From assembly GCA_025996655.1 (NCBI GenBank), contig BNTO01000071.1:1-5533 (forward strand): a stretch of 5,533 bases of DNA, given 5' to 3'. Positions 1-5,533 of the stretch are shown in pieces (the first letter of the stretch is position 1; each line of letters begins with the position of its first letter). The notes beneath the pieces were generated by a model. The model had not been told where the DNA came from and did not search any database. It worked only from the letters and a program-made list of their open reading frames with translations. A program made the translations under genes and the position numbers. The DNA comes from Alphaproteobacteria bacterium. Lineage in GTDB: Bacteria; Pseudomonadota; Alphaproteobacteria; BNTO01.

Positions 1-177
1 TCTACCGTTACAAACGGCACATCCGCTTCTGTTCTTTTGCATCACACCAACCTCGCAACACGCGAAACAGCCTACACCGGTGCCGTCTTTTGGCATGATC
101 ACAAGCATGTGGGACGGAAGTGGAGCGAAGAAGAGCCGATCGTAATTTTTCAAAGGATTCAACAACAAGAAATTTAA
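1..177 (+). CDS. C-terminal end of an unrecognised protein (5' end outside window)
   Basis: Frame 1 is open from the first base to a TAA at 175-177, giving the last 58 residues of a protein that begins before the window. The tail is hydrophilic and includes a His/Trp-containing stretch (VFWHDHKHVGRKW, about residues 29-41 of the visible part), then an acidic patch (SEEEP), a short hydrophobic strand (IVIF) and a Gln-rich end (QRIQQQEI). I do not recognise the family and propose no function. The next reading frame begins only 15 bases after the stop, in the same frame and strand, so the two could have been co-transcribed. A less likely alternative is that this is an upstream part of the same decayed restriction gene cut off by a nonsense mutation; nothing in the residues resembles the nuclease domain expected there. 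Confidence 0.55.
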   Translation, partial: STVTNGTSASVLLHHTNLATRETAYTGAVFWHDHKHVGRKWSEEEPIVIFQRIQQQEI

Positions 178-192
178 AAAAGGAGAAAAATT
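176..192 (+). promoter_or_regulatory. Ribosome binding site supporting a TTG start at 193
   Basis: An A-rich run ends in AGGAG at 181-185, seven bases before TTG at 193-195. No ATG or GTG lies nearby in this frame, so this site is the reason for choosing TTG. The region is A/G-rich by composition, so the match is suggestive and not decisive. Confidence 0.5.
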
Positions 193-972
193 TTGAGAAA
201 AACAAAAATAACGTTATCCAGACTTTTGAAAGAAACGGCATTTCAGACAAAAGAAATGAAAAAGCAGCTTTTGGAAGTGTATCAAAACGCTTCTAACAAC
301 ACCGTTTTGCAAAAACTTTTTACTGACCTTCAAAAGGAAGCGTACCGAGAATTAACGGAAGAAGAATTCCTAGAAGCCTTGGCGCAGCTTGCCATTTTCG
401 TGTTGATTTTAGCGAAATGTAAGGCGCCTCAAGAAGAAATCACACCCGATACGGTTCGAAAATACGTTCCCCTATTGACGCTTTGTACAACCATCATTAT
501 TCACCTGAACAAATTATGGGTTATATTTACTGCATCCTTTATCGCCGTTCTTATAACGAAAAATACCAGGATTACCTCAGCAAAGAATTTGCGAGAATCC
601 CCTTTGTTCCTTCAAAGGAACTTTTTGAAAAAATGTCCGATCTCGGTTGGAATCTTATTCAAAAACATTTATGCGAAGACGTGTCTGCCCTCGGGTTAGG
701 AACGTTTTTAGGCATAGGATCCAATCGCATTGAGAAAGTTTTCTATAAAGAATCCGAACAAAAACTTTACATCAACGCCACACAGTTTTTCGAAAAAGTC
801 CCTCAAAACGTCTTTGCCTTCAACCTCGGATCCTACCCGGTCCTTGCGAAATATCTGAAAGCCCGAAAAGACCGCATTCTTACATTAGAGGAAGTGAATC
901 ATGTCGAAAATGTTATCAATATCCTCGCTTTCACCCTTAGATGTGTTCATGATCAATTCACGAATAAAGAAA
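193..972 (+). pseudogene. Remnant of type ISP (Eco57I-like) restriction-modification enzyme, core deleted and frameshifted
   Basis: Intact members of this family combine a nuclease/helicase or nuclease part, a helical linker, an N6-adenine methyltransferase and a C-terminal DNA-specificity domain. Two pieces survive here. Frame 1 from TTG 193 to about 475 (roughly 94 residues) resembles the helical linker before the methylase: a helix-rich segment, then LTEEEFLEALAQ and a TPDTVRKYVP element, as in the family's 'LTPEEFADMYAQ...NAADLIPKTNP' region. Frame 3 from about 474 onward resembles the C-terminal domain: SPEQIMGYIYCILYRRSYNEKY, then FARIPF, LGWNLIQKHL, and the closing YPVLAKYLKARKDRILTLEEVNHV segment. 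The methylase motifs between them (FxGxG-like motif I and NPPY motif IV) are absent, and the two pieces are out of frame. Frame 1 continues as nonsense to a TAG at 697-699. The 3' end abuts the IS near 972; downstream frame 3 runs to 1160 only through IS sequence. No active enzyme is expected. Family assignment rests on recalled motif similarity. Confidence 0.72.
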
Positions 973-1928
973 GGGTACATCCTTCTTGGTATTTTTTGTT
1001 TTTTACCCTGCATAAGCCAGGTGCAAGTTCCAAAGCCCAGCTGCAACAACCATCATTTGATCGTCTTGGCAGCGTCTGTTACGATAAATATCCGACTCGG
1101 CCCGATAACGTTTCATGCCACCTCTTGCATGCTCCACAACGATACGAATGCTTGAAATGATTTTATTTTCTTCTTTGTACGCAGGAGGTAGGGGTTTCCC
1201 TCGAGGTTTCTTATGAGGCGTTCTAACATCCCCCCCTTGTCGGACACGGTTTTTCAACCCTTGGTAGGCTTTATCTCCCCACAGGGTTGTTCCCGGCGGT
1301 ATTCCTCTATGAACGCCGCTTTTTTCTCCTTGCTTTACATCAGGAACCCTTCCGTCTTTGCCCTTTGTCACGACTAAAATCCTTTTCCTTTCATCCGTTA
1401 TAATCTGCGTCTTTCGGGTGTGTCTTTTTTTCTTTCCTGAATATTTCCTTCTCTGAGCTTTGTATCTTTTCGGACGCTGGAGGGGGCTTTCGGTTCCATC
1501 AACCAAGACGTCTTTGATGCCTGGGAAAAGTTGAAGAAATTCCTCTACTGAGTGGATTTGACGCTTGGGCAATTGCAACGTGCGCCCCAAAGTTTTTTCA
1601 ATGAGAGGCCAATATTTCTTTGTCCACGCAAAGCACGCACTGCGAACGGCACCCAAAACAAACCCTGCGACGTCGTAGGTGGGATAACCTTTGAGATAGA
1701 AAAGGATGTAAAAAAGTTTATGAGAAGCATCCCCCAAAATACTCTTGTTGCCGCCGCCAACGGCTCTTTGGCGTTCTTTCGATGCCGCTTCTTCATACAA
1801 CATTTTTGCAAAAACAGGGACAAGAACCTTAAATTCTTTTTCATTGACGCCTGTTAATGCCCTCATTAAACGCTCATTTTTAACAGTTTTTTCAAGATTG
1901 AACAGGGTCCCTAACAAAGGATGACTCC
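973..1928 (-). mobile_element. IS5-family insertion sequence, about 0.96 kb
   Basis: The element is defined by its transposase gene on the minus strand (1003-1917). Candidate imperfect terminal inverted repeats lie at 973-984 and 1917-1928: read inward, GGGTACATCCTT on the left and GGAGTCATCCTT on the right, matching at 9 of 12 positions with an identical CATCCTT core. A gapped alignment would extend the match outward by AAGGG on both sides (971 and 1932). No convincing target-site duplication is seen, so the exact ends are uncertain by a few bases. The total length suits small IS5-type elements. It lies at the extreme 3' end of the broken restriction gene. Confidence 0.6.
1003..1917 (-). CDS. 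IS5-family transposase, DDE_Tnp_4 type
   Basis: This 304-residue DDE transposase would cut and rejoin IS ends in the cytoplasm. The N-terminal part (about residues 15-45, RLMRALTGVNEKEF...) is the usual helical DNA-binding lead-in, followed by a helix-turn-helix-like segment at about 65-110. The catalytic triad can be placed as D140 (LVDGTESPLQRP), D215 (LWGDKAYQG) and E262 (IVVEHARGGMKR). The hallmark YSGKKKRHTRKTQ motif is at about 159-171. Start choice: TTG at 1917-1915 is preceded, seven bases away, by AAGGGGAG (minus strand, 1932-1925), and it gives the expected family N-terminus; the next ATG (codon 19) would cut into that N-terminus. The frame is intact with all three acidic residues and a near-usual family length, so it may still be active. 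The start codon overlaps the proposed inverted repeat and the stop is only about 30 bases from the other end, a very compact arrangement. Confidence 0.92.
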   Translation of the reverse strand: MLGTLFNLEKTVKNERLMRALTGVNEKEFKVLVPVFAKMLYEEAASKERQRAVGGGNKSILGDASHKLFYILFYLKGYPTYDVAGFVLGAVRSACFAWTKKYWPLIEKTLGRTLQLPKRQIHSVEEFLQLFPGIKDVLVDGTESPLQRPKRYKAQRRKYSGKKKRHTRKTQIITDERKRILVVTKGKDGRVPDVKQGEKSGVHRGIPPGTTLWGDKAYQGLKNRVRQGGDVRTPHKKPRGKPLPPAYKEENKIISSIRIVVEHARGGMKRYRAESDIYRNRRCQDDQMMVVAAGLWNLHLAYAG

Positions 1929-1932
1929 CCTT
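1925..1932 (-). promoter_or_regulatory. Ribosome binding site of the transposase
   Basis: AAGGGGAG on the minus strand lies seven bases upstream of TTG at 1917. It supports the TTG over the internal ATG and overlaps or abuts the proposed right IS end. Confidence 0.5.
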
Positions 1933-1938
1933 GGCGGC

Positions 1939-1944
1939 ATTATA
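1939..1944 (-). promoter_or_regulatory. Candidate -10 box for the transposase
   Basis: A perfect TATAAT is present on the minus strand at 1944-1939, 21 bases upstream of the transposase TTG. The hexamers 16-18 bases further upstream are A/T-rich and do not resemble TTGACA, so the -35 is poor or absent. If used, transcription would start near 1932 and leave a leader of only about 15 bases. The box lies outside the proposed IS end, so either the flanking DNA supplies the promoter or the IS extends further right than proposed. Confidence 0.35.
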
Positions 1945-1995
1945 GCCGTTTTGGCGAAAATTTTATCTAATAATGAACGCGTCTTATGATTGACG

Positions 1996-2031
1996 TACTA
2001 AAGTAGTCGCCTAAAGGCGAGGGTTTTGCCC
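1996..2031. repeat. Cluster of short hairpins, possible mobile-element end or terminator
   Basis: Three small inverted repeats follow one another: TACT/AGTA (1996-1999 with 2002-2005), a perfect TCGCC-TAAA-GGCGA stem-loop (2007-2020), and GGG(2021-2023)-TTTTG-CCC (2029-2031). The central stem followed by GGGTTTT loosely resembles subterminal hairpins of IS200/IS605-type elements, and also a weak intrinsic terminator. No tnpA or tnpB coding sequence is present, so any element here would be only an end remnant. The function is unproven. Confidence 0.35.
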
Positions 2032-2090
2032 CATCCCCGGTCAAGAAATAAATACAATTTTTATATTTTCTTTACTTAATTTTCTTACCA

Positions 2091-2096
2091 TAGAAT
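2091..2096 (+). promoter_or_regulatory. Weak candidate -10 box for the autotransporter gene
   Basis: TAGAAT at 2091-2096 differs from TATAAT at one position and lies 26 bases before the ATG at 2123, within an AT-rich leader. The best -35-like hexamers (TCTTTA at 2069, TTTACT at 2071) are poor or wrongly spaced. In DNA this AT-rich such matches arise by chance. Confidence 0.22.
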
Positions 2097-2122
2097 AGTA
2101 CCAATAGAAATTAGAAGGGACA

Positions 2123-5100
2123 ATGGCGTTCCGAACATGGGTTATGGGCCTTCTTTTTTTTGGATTAGGGGCTGGGGTCGTACCCTCGTCTGGGGAGAGT
2201 TCTGTCTTAAATGTGACAGGCACAACGACGCTATCCAGTAATCAGACCTGCACAGGCATAACGGGCGCGGGAACCCTTTCTTTCTCGCAAAACAGCACGC
2301 TGACGCTGGATGGAACGGCAGACGGAGCTTTTTCAGGCATTCTGAACAGCGCGACAGTGGGCTACGGGACTCTTGTTAAGAATGGCATCGCTACGCAAAT
2401 TCTCAGTGGAACATTAACAGATTTCACCGGAAATTTCACGGTGATGTCCGGTACGTTGGTGGCCAGCGCCGTTTCAGCCGGAGGAACGTTAAAAGTCAAG
2501 GGAACGTACAGCGCAACGGGGGCTCAAACCTGGGAAGATGTCGAAGGAACCGACGCCACCGCACTTATCACCATCGGTACGAACAATCTGACCGTACGCA
2601 AAGGCTCTTATCTTGGAACCTTTGAGGGGTCAGGAACGATTACGAAAGTGGGAGAAGAAGATCTCAGGTTCTTCAATTTTCCAGATTTTGAAGGAAATTT
2701 AACAATGTCGGGAGGGACCCTCAGAGCGAACGAGGTAACCGCGGGGGGAATCTTGACAGTGGACAATGGAACCTACACAGCGTTCGACGAACAAGTTTGG
2801 AAAAAACTGGAAGGAACATCCGCAGACGCAACCCTAAAGCTGTCTAACGACTTCACCATCAGCGAAGGGGGAGGCTCTTTTGCTGGGAAGCTTATAGGCG
2901 CGAGAACGCTCTTGAAATCAGGTGCTGACCCCCAAACGTTGGGGGATACGTCGGAATTTGATGGAAATATCTCCGTGTTAGAAGGAGCCTTGACGGTAAG
3001 TTCGGTACCTAGGGGGGGGGTGTTGACAATACGCGGGGGAGCATACAATGTATCCGGCAAGCAAACTTGGCAAAAACTTGAGGGAGAAGAAGATGCAGGA
3101 GCACTCGTCTTAGGCAACCAGACTCTAATCATGTGCCTTGGAGGAGGCTGTTACGGGGGCTCGATTTCTGGAACAGCCACTGCAACCCTTAGAAAATCAG
3201 GGGAATTGACGCAAACTTTTACCGGGGATATGACCCCTTTCAAAGGAAATCTCACTATAGATATGGGGACATTGGTGATGGAAGGGCGAATGGACGGAGG
3301 TAATGCGTTGACCCTGAATATGGGAAACTACACCATGTTTGGCGATCAGACTTGGGCGTCTTTGGCGGGAACAAACACTACGTGTGCCGTGGACTTGGGC
3401 TCCAACAATCTTACAATTTCAAATGGGGCAGCTTACGCTGGAAAATTTTCAGGGGCAGGAACTCTTATAAAAACGGGAGGAGGGGCGCAAGATTTTTCGG
3501 GGGACACCTCAGGGTTTAAAGGAAATGTCATCGTATCGGAGGGAATTTTAAGGCTGAAAAGTATAACGGCTGGAAAGAATTTGACGATAAATGGCGGGAC
3601 ATACACTATAAGAACGACTCAAACTTGGGTCAGTCTTGATGGGACAGGAGGTACACTAAATAGAACCGACATCGTCACACCGGCTCTATATTTCACAGAT
3701 GCGAGAGGAACCTACAAGGGAAAAATTGATGGCGATTTTACTGTTTACAAACAGGGGACAGGAGAACAAACGTTTGGGAATACCAACACTCGCGTTCTTG
3801 TTGCGGAAGGGGGAATCTTGCGGGTAGCGACGGCGACATCACAATACGACACGTATGTTCGTAACGGAGGAACCCTTATTACAGGAGGAACGCTCACTTG
3901 CAATGGACTTGTTGGTGCAGGAGGTTCCCTTATATTGGGCGCTAATGCTCTAACCCTATGGCACACAGTACAAAACCGAGATTACCAAGGATCGATTTCG
4001 GGAACAGGGATCATTAACATGAGCGGGAATTATGCCCAAACCTTATCTGGAAATTTGTCGGAATTTACAGGAAGTATAACAACGGGAAGCACAGGGGTGC
4101 AGTATGTAGCAGCGATGAACGGAAACGTATTGACCGCGCAGGGAACTGTAAGTGGTACCACCCGTGGGTGCTACGCTCTCATTGGAGCGCAAACGTGGAA
4201 AAGACTTGTGGGTGCCAATGAAGGCTCAAGGCTTTATTTGAACGGTCATAATTTTACCGTTAATACAGAAGTGGCAAGCTCCTTTGTTGGCGAGCTTCAG
4301 TCAACAGGAACGTTTACAAAAGAGGGGCCGGAGTCCCAAATTCTTGGGTCTATGATAGCTTTTGGTGGAAATATTACGGTGTCTGAGGGGACTTTGACAG
4401 CGGGTGAGAAGCTGACCACGACAGGAACGTTGACGAATGAGGGGGTCTACATTACGACCTATGCGCAAACGTGGGCAAAGATTGTAGGAACTAAGGAGGA
4501 GGCGACGATAACGTTAGGGGATAGGAACTTTACGATAAGTGAGGGGGGAGGCGTGTATCTTGGTTCTCTTTCAGGAACAGGAACGATTGATAAATTTGGA
4601 GTAGGCGAACAAACGCTGGCAGGCCTCACGGCTTTCACCGGGAATCTCATGGTGATGGCGGGAACATTGACGGCGGGAGCGATTTCTGGAGCCGTCTTGA
4701 CGATCAACAAAGGGGCGTATAACGCGTTAGGAGCGCAGACCTGGACAAAAATTGAAGGGGTTGGAGCTTCTGCCATAACCTTGGGCACGAATGATCTTAC
4801 GATTAATCCAGGAGGAGGTATTTATTATTCTGGCTCGGTTTCTGGGACAGGGCTTATTACGAAAGAAGGACTCGAAGGACAACAATTTGGGTCTTTGGAC
4901 AATTTTACGGGAGATATTACCGTGGTAGACGGGACATTGACGGTTGGCGCGGTTTTGGGGGGAGGGACGTTGACGGTTTGTGGGGGGAGCTATAACGCAA
5001 ACGGGCATCAAACTTGGAAAAAAGTTGTAGGGATAGTGGAGGAGATCCTGTTAGAAACGCAGAGTCTGCCAACAAACGAAGAGGACGAAGAAGGCGAAGG

Positions 5101-5533
5101 CGTAGGAGAGCCGAGTGAAACGCTAAAGAGGATCAATTTAGGAACTCAGAATCTGACAATAAGCGCAGGAGGAGGAGAGTATAGTGGAACGTTGATAGGA
5201 TCCGGAACCATCACGAAAGAAGGAGAAGACACGCAAGTATTTTCAGGGACCGTTACAAGTTTTACAGGAAATGCGACGGTGTCGTCTGGGGTGCTTACGA
5301 TGAGCTCCATAACGGCAGGAAAAATGCTGACGGTGAATAGGGGAACCTACAGTCCAACAGGAGCGCAGACTTGGGAAAACATTCAAGGGTCATCGGAGGG
5401 CGTGGTAGCGTTAGGCGATAACAACCTGACGATAGGTTTGGGAAGGGGCACTTATGCTGGATCGATTTCAGGAACGGGACTGATTACAAAACTTGGCGAC
5501 GAAGAGCAAACGCTTTCGGGATCGTTGGAAGCT
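2123..5533 (+). CDS. Giant repetitive autotransporter-like surface protein (3' end outside window)
   Basis: The frame is open for 1137 codons from ATG 2123 to the window edge with no stop. A purine-rich site, AGAAGGGA (2113-2120), precedes the ATG with short spacing. Residues 1-24 look like a Sec signal peptide: a basic start (MAFRTW), a hydrophobic core (VMGLLFFGLGAGVV) and a small-residue end (PSSG) before ESS. The rest is Gly/Thr/Ser/Asn/Leu-rich and built from about eleven diverged repeats of about 90 residues. Each contains a segment like passenger-associated transport repeats (TIGR02601 type), for example SGTGTIDKFG...QTL...FTGNLMVMAGTL, so the passenger is expected to fold as a beta-helix at the cell surface. 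Seven cysteines (43, 338, 343, 421, 593, 683, 953) are unusual for secreted passengers. The C-terminal beta-barrel needed for self-export is not in the window; without it the protein could belong to another repeat-rich surface class. A 9-G run and an 8-T run could make it phase variable. Adhesion is inferred only from the class. Confidence 0.85.
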   Translation, partial: MAFRTWVMGLLFFGLGAGVVPSSGESSVLNVTGTTTLSSNQTCTGITGAGTLSFSQNSTLTLDGTADGAFSGILNSATVGYGTLVKNGIATQILSGTLTDFTGNFTVMSGTLVASAVSAGGTLKVKGTYSATGAQTWEDVEGTDATALITIGTNNLTVRKGSYLGTFEGSGTITKVGEEDLRFFNFPDFEGNLTMSGGTLRANEVTAGGILTVDNGTYTAFDEQVWKKLEGTSADATLKLSNDFTISEGGGSFAGKLIGARTLLKSGADPQTLGDTSEFDGNISVLEGALTVSSVPRGGVLTIRGGAYNVSGKQTWQKLEGEEDAGALVLGNQTLIMCLGGGCYGGSISGTATATLRKSGELTQTFTGDMTPFKGNLTIDMGTLVMEGRMDGGNALTLNMGNYTMFGDQTWASLAGTNTTCAVDLGSNNLTISNGAAYAGKFSGAGTLIKTGGGAQDFSGDTSGFKGNVIVSEGILRLKSITAGKNLTINGGTYTIRTTQTWVSLDGTGGTLNRTDIVTPALYFTDARGTYKGKIDGDFTVYKQGTGEQTFGNTNTRVLVAEGGILRVATATSQYDTYVRNGGTLITGGTLTCNGLVGAGGSLILGANALTLWHTVQNRDYQGSISGTGIINMSGNYAQTLSGNLSEFTGSITTGSTGVQYVAAMNGNVLTAQGTVSGTTRGCYALIGAQTWKRLVGANEGSRLYLNGHNFTVNTEVASSFVGELQSTGTFTKEGPESQILGSMIAFGGNITVSEGTLTAGEKLTTTGTLTNEGVYITTYAQTWAKIVGTKEEATITLGDRNFTISEGGGVYLGSLSGTGTIDKFGVGEQTLAGLTAFTGNLMVMAGTLTAGAISGAVLTINKGAYNALGAQTWTKIEGVGASAITLGTNDLTINPGGGIYYSGSVSGTGLITKEGLEGQQFGSLDNFTGDITVVDGTLTVGAVLGGGTLTVCGGSYNANGHQTWKKVVGIVEEILLETQSLPTNEEDEEGEGVGEPSETLKRINLGTQNLTISAGGGEYSGTLIGSGTITKEGEDTQVFSGTVTSFTGNATVSSGVLTMSSITAGKMLTVNRGTYSPTGAQTWENIQGSSEGVVALGDNNLTIGLGRGTYAGSISGTGLITKLGDEEQTLSGSLEA
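2154..2161 (+). repeat. Eight-T homopolymer in the signal-peptide codons
   Basis: Eight consecutive T encode part of the hydrophobic core (L-L-F-F, about residues 11-13) of the signal peptide. Loss or gain of one T would shift the frame within the first 15 codons and abolish the protein. Whether the tract length varies in the population cannot be seen here. Confidence 0.75.
2450..5533 (+). repeat. Array of diverged ~270-bp (90-residue) protein repeats
   Basis: The repeat is anchored on a Q-T-W motif (Q-V-W in one copy) whose Gln codon starts at 2525, 2792, 3062, 3347, 3620, 4190, 4466, 4736, 5009 and 5366. Spacings are 267, 270, 285, 273, 570, 276, 270, 273 and 357 bases. The 570-base gap equals two units and contains one copy that has lost the motif. 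Approximate unit order: LTVnxGxYxxxGxQTWxKLeG, then xAxxxLGxNNLTI, then GGxYxGSxSGTGTITKxG, then QxFxG, then FTGNxTVxxGTLTAGA. The last part matches autotransporter-associated beta-strand repeats; the QTW half is an extra block. A shorter N-terminal copy without QTW occupies about 2200-2450. Copies are well diverged, so the array is old and not a recent tandem expansion. Confidence 0.85.
3012..3020 (+). repeat. Nine-G homopolymer inside the autotransporter ORF
   Basis: Nine consecutive G follow CCTA and encode R-G-G-V at about residues 297-300, in the inter-strand position where other copies read like AGGTLT. Removing one G gives TGT TGA, an immediate stop. Adding one G gives a stop after about 20 more codons. 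Homopolymeric G tracts of this length in surface-protein genes are a classic slipped-strand phase-variation site in other bacteria; use of it here is inference. Confidence 0.8.

Larger units (their letters stand above)
1933..2122. other. Non-coding spacer between IS and autotransporter gene
   Basis: No credible coding frame is seen on either strand. The left part holds the TATAAT box on the minus strand and then AT-rich DNA. The middle (1996-2040) holds a cluster of short inverted repeats followed by C-rich sequence. The right part (2041-2122) is strongly AT-rich and looks like a leader/promoter region for the gene beginning at 2123. I could not recognise any continuation of the restriction gene's C-terminus on this side of the IS. 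Confidence 0.6.

Noticed and set aside
8..250. Minus-strand 80-residue frame
   Set aside because: It is antisense to the partial CDS and the start of the pseudogene; its Phe/Leu/Lys-rich start comes from the A-rich ribosome-site region.
901..1155. Short + strand frame overlapping the end of the pseudogene and the IS
   Set aside because: It crosses the IS boundary and lies antisense to the transposase 3' end; no recognisable protein.
973..1160. Continuation of pseudogene frame 3 into 1160 as a genuine C-terminus
   Set aside because: This part is IS sequence, antisense to the intact transposase C-terminus, so it is a fortuitous fusion.
1230..1236. Seven-C run inside the transposase as a programmed frameshift site
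   Set aside because: The transposase is a single intact frame through this point and all DDE residues are already in frame, so no frameshift is needed.
1545..1857. Two overlapping frames (one per strand) inside the transposase
   Set aside because: Both are out-of-frame readings of a well-supported intact transposase. I found no slippery heptamer or sign of an orfA/orfB frameshift arrangement.
2041..2223. Minus-strand 60-residue frame over the autotransporter leader
   Set aside because: It spans the AT-rich leader and the antisense of the signal peptide; no ribosome site or recognisable motif.
2773..5011. Several minus-strand open frames (2773-3132, 3745-3966, 4459-4788, 4727-5011)
   Set aside because: All lie opposite the long + strand repeat ORF, recur with its period, are Pro/Val/Ser-rich mirror translations of Gly/Thr repeats, and lack convincing ribosome sites. 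They are antisense shadows.
2450..5533. CRISPR or short DNA satellite interpretation of the periodic array
   Set aside because: The period is about 270 bases with strong nucleotide divergence, the reading frame is kept throughout, and conservation is at protein level.

Overview
This window appears to come from a Gram-negative bacterium. Its right-hand 3.4 kb is the 5' part of a very long, repeat-built, signal-peptide-bearing surface protein of the autotransporter (type V secretion) kind. The rest is decayed accessory DNA: a gutted restriction-modification gene and an insertion sequence. Moderate GC, TTG starts, an IS beside a dead defence gene and a giant repetitive adhesin-like ORF would suit a host-associated bacterium, for example an intracellular alphaproteobacterium. 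That placement is a weak inference; nothing here is a firm taxonomic marker.

Layout: (1) 1-177, + strand: the last 58 codons of a gene that starts before the window; family not recognised. (2) 193 to about 972, + strand: the remnant of a type ISP / Eco57I-like restriction-modification enzyme. Its N-terminal helical linker is joined, out of frame and near base 475, to its C-terminal specificity region, so the whole methyltransferase core is missing. (3) About 973-1928: an IS5-family insertion sequence with an intact 304-residue DDE transposase on the minus strand, lying at the 3' end of the dead gene. (4) 1933-2122: a non-coding spacer with a possible transposase promoter, a small hairpin cluster and an AT-rich leader. 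(5) 2123 to the window edge, + strand: 1137 uninterrupted codons with a signal peptide followed by about eleven diverged copies of a roughly 90-residue repeat. The beta-barrel expected for an autotransporter would lie beyond the window.

The genes do not form a single pathway. The left half records loss of a defence gene by internal deletion and IS insertion. The right half is an apparently living surface-protein gene. The points most worth following are the composite ~90-residue repeat with an invariant Q-T-W motif, a run of nine G inside that gene and a run of eight T inside its signal-peptide codons (both candidate ON/OFF slippage sites), an acidic insertion in one repeat, and the deletion junction in the type ISP remnant.
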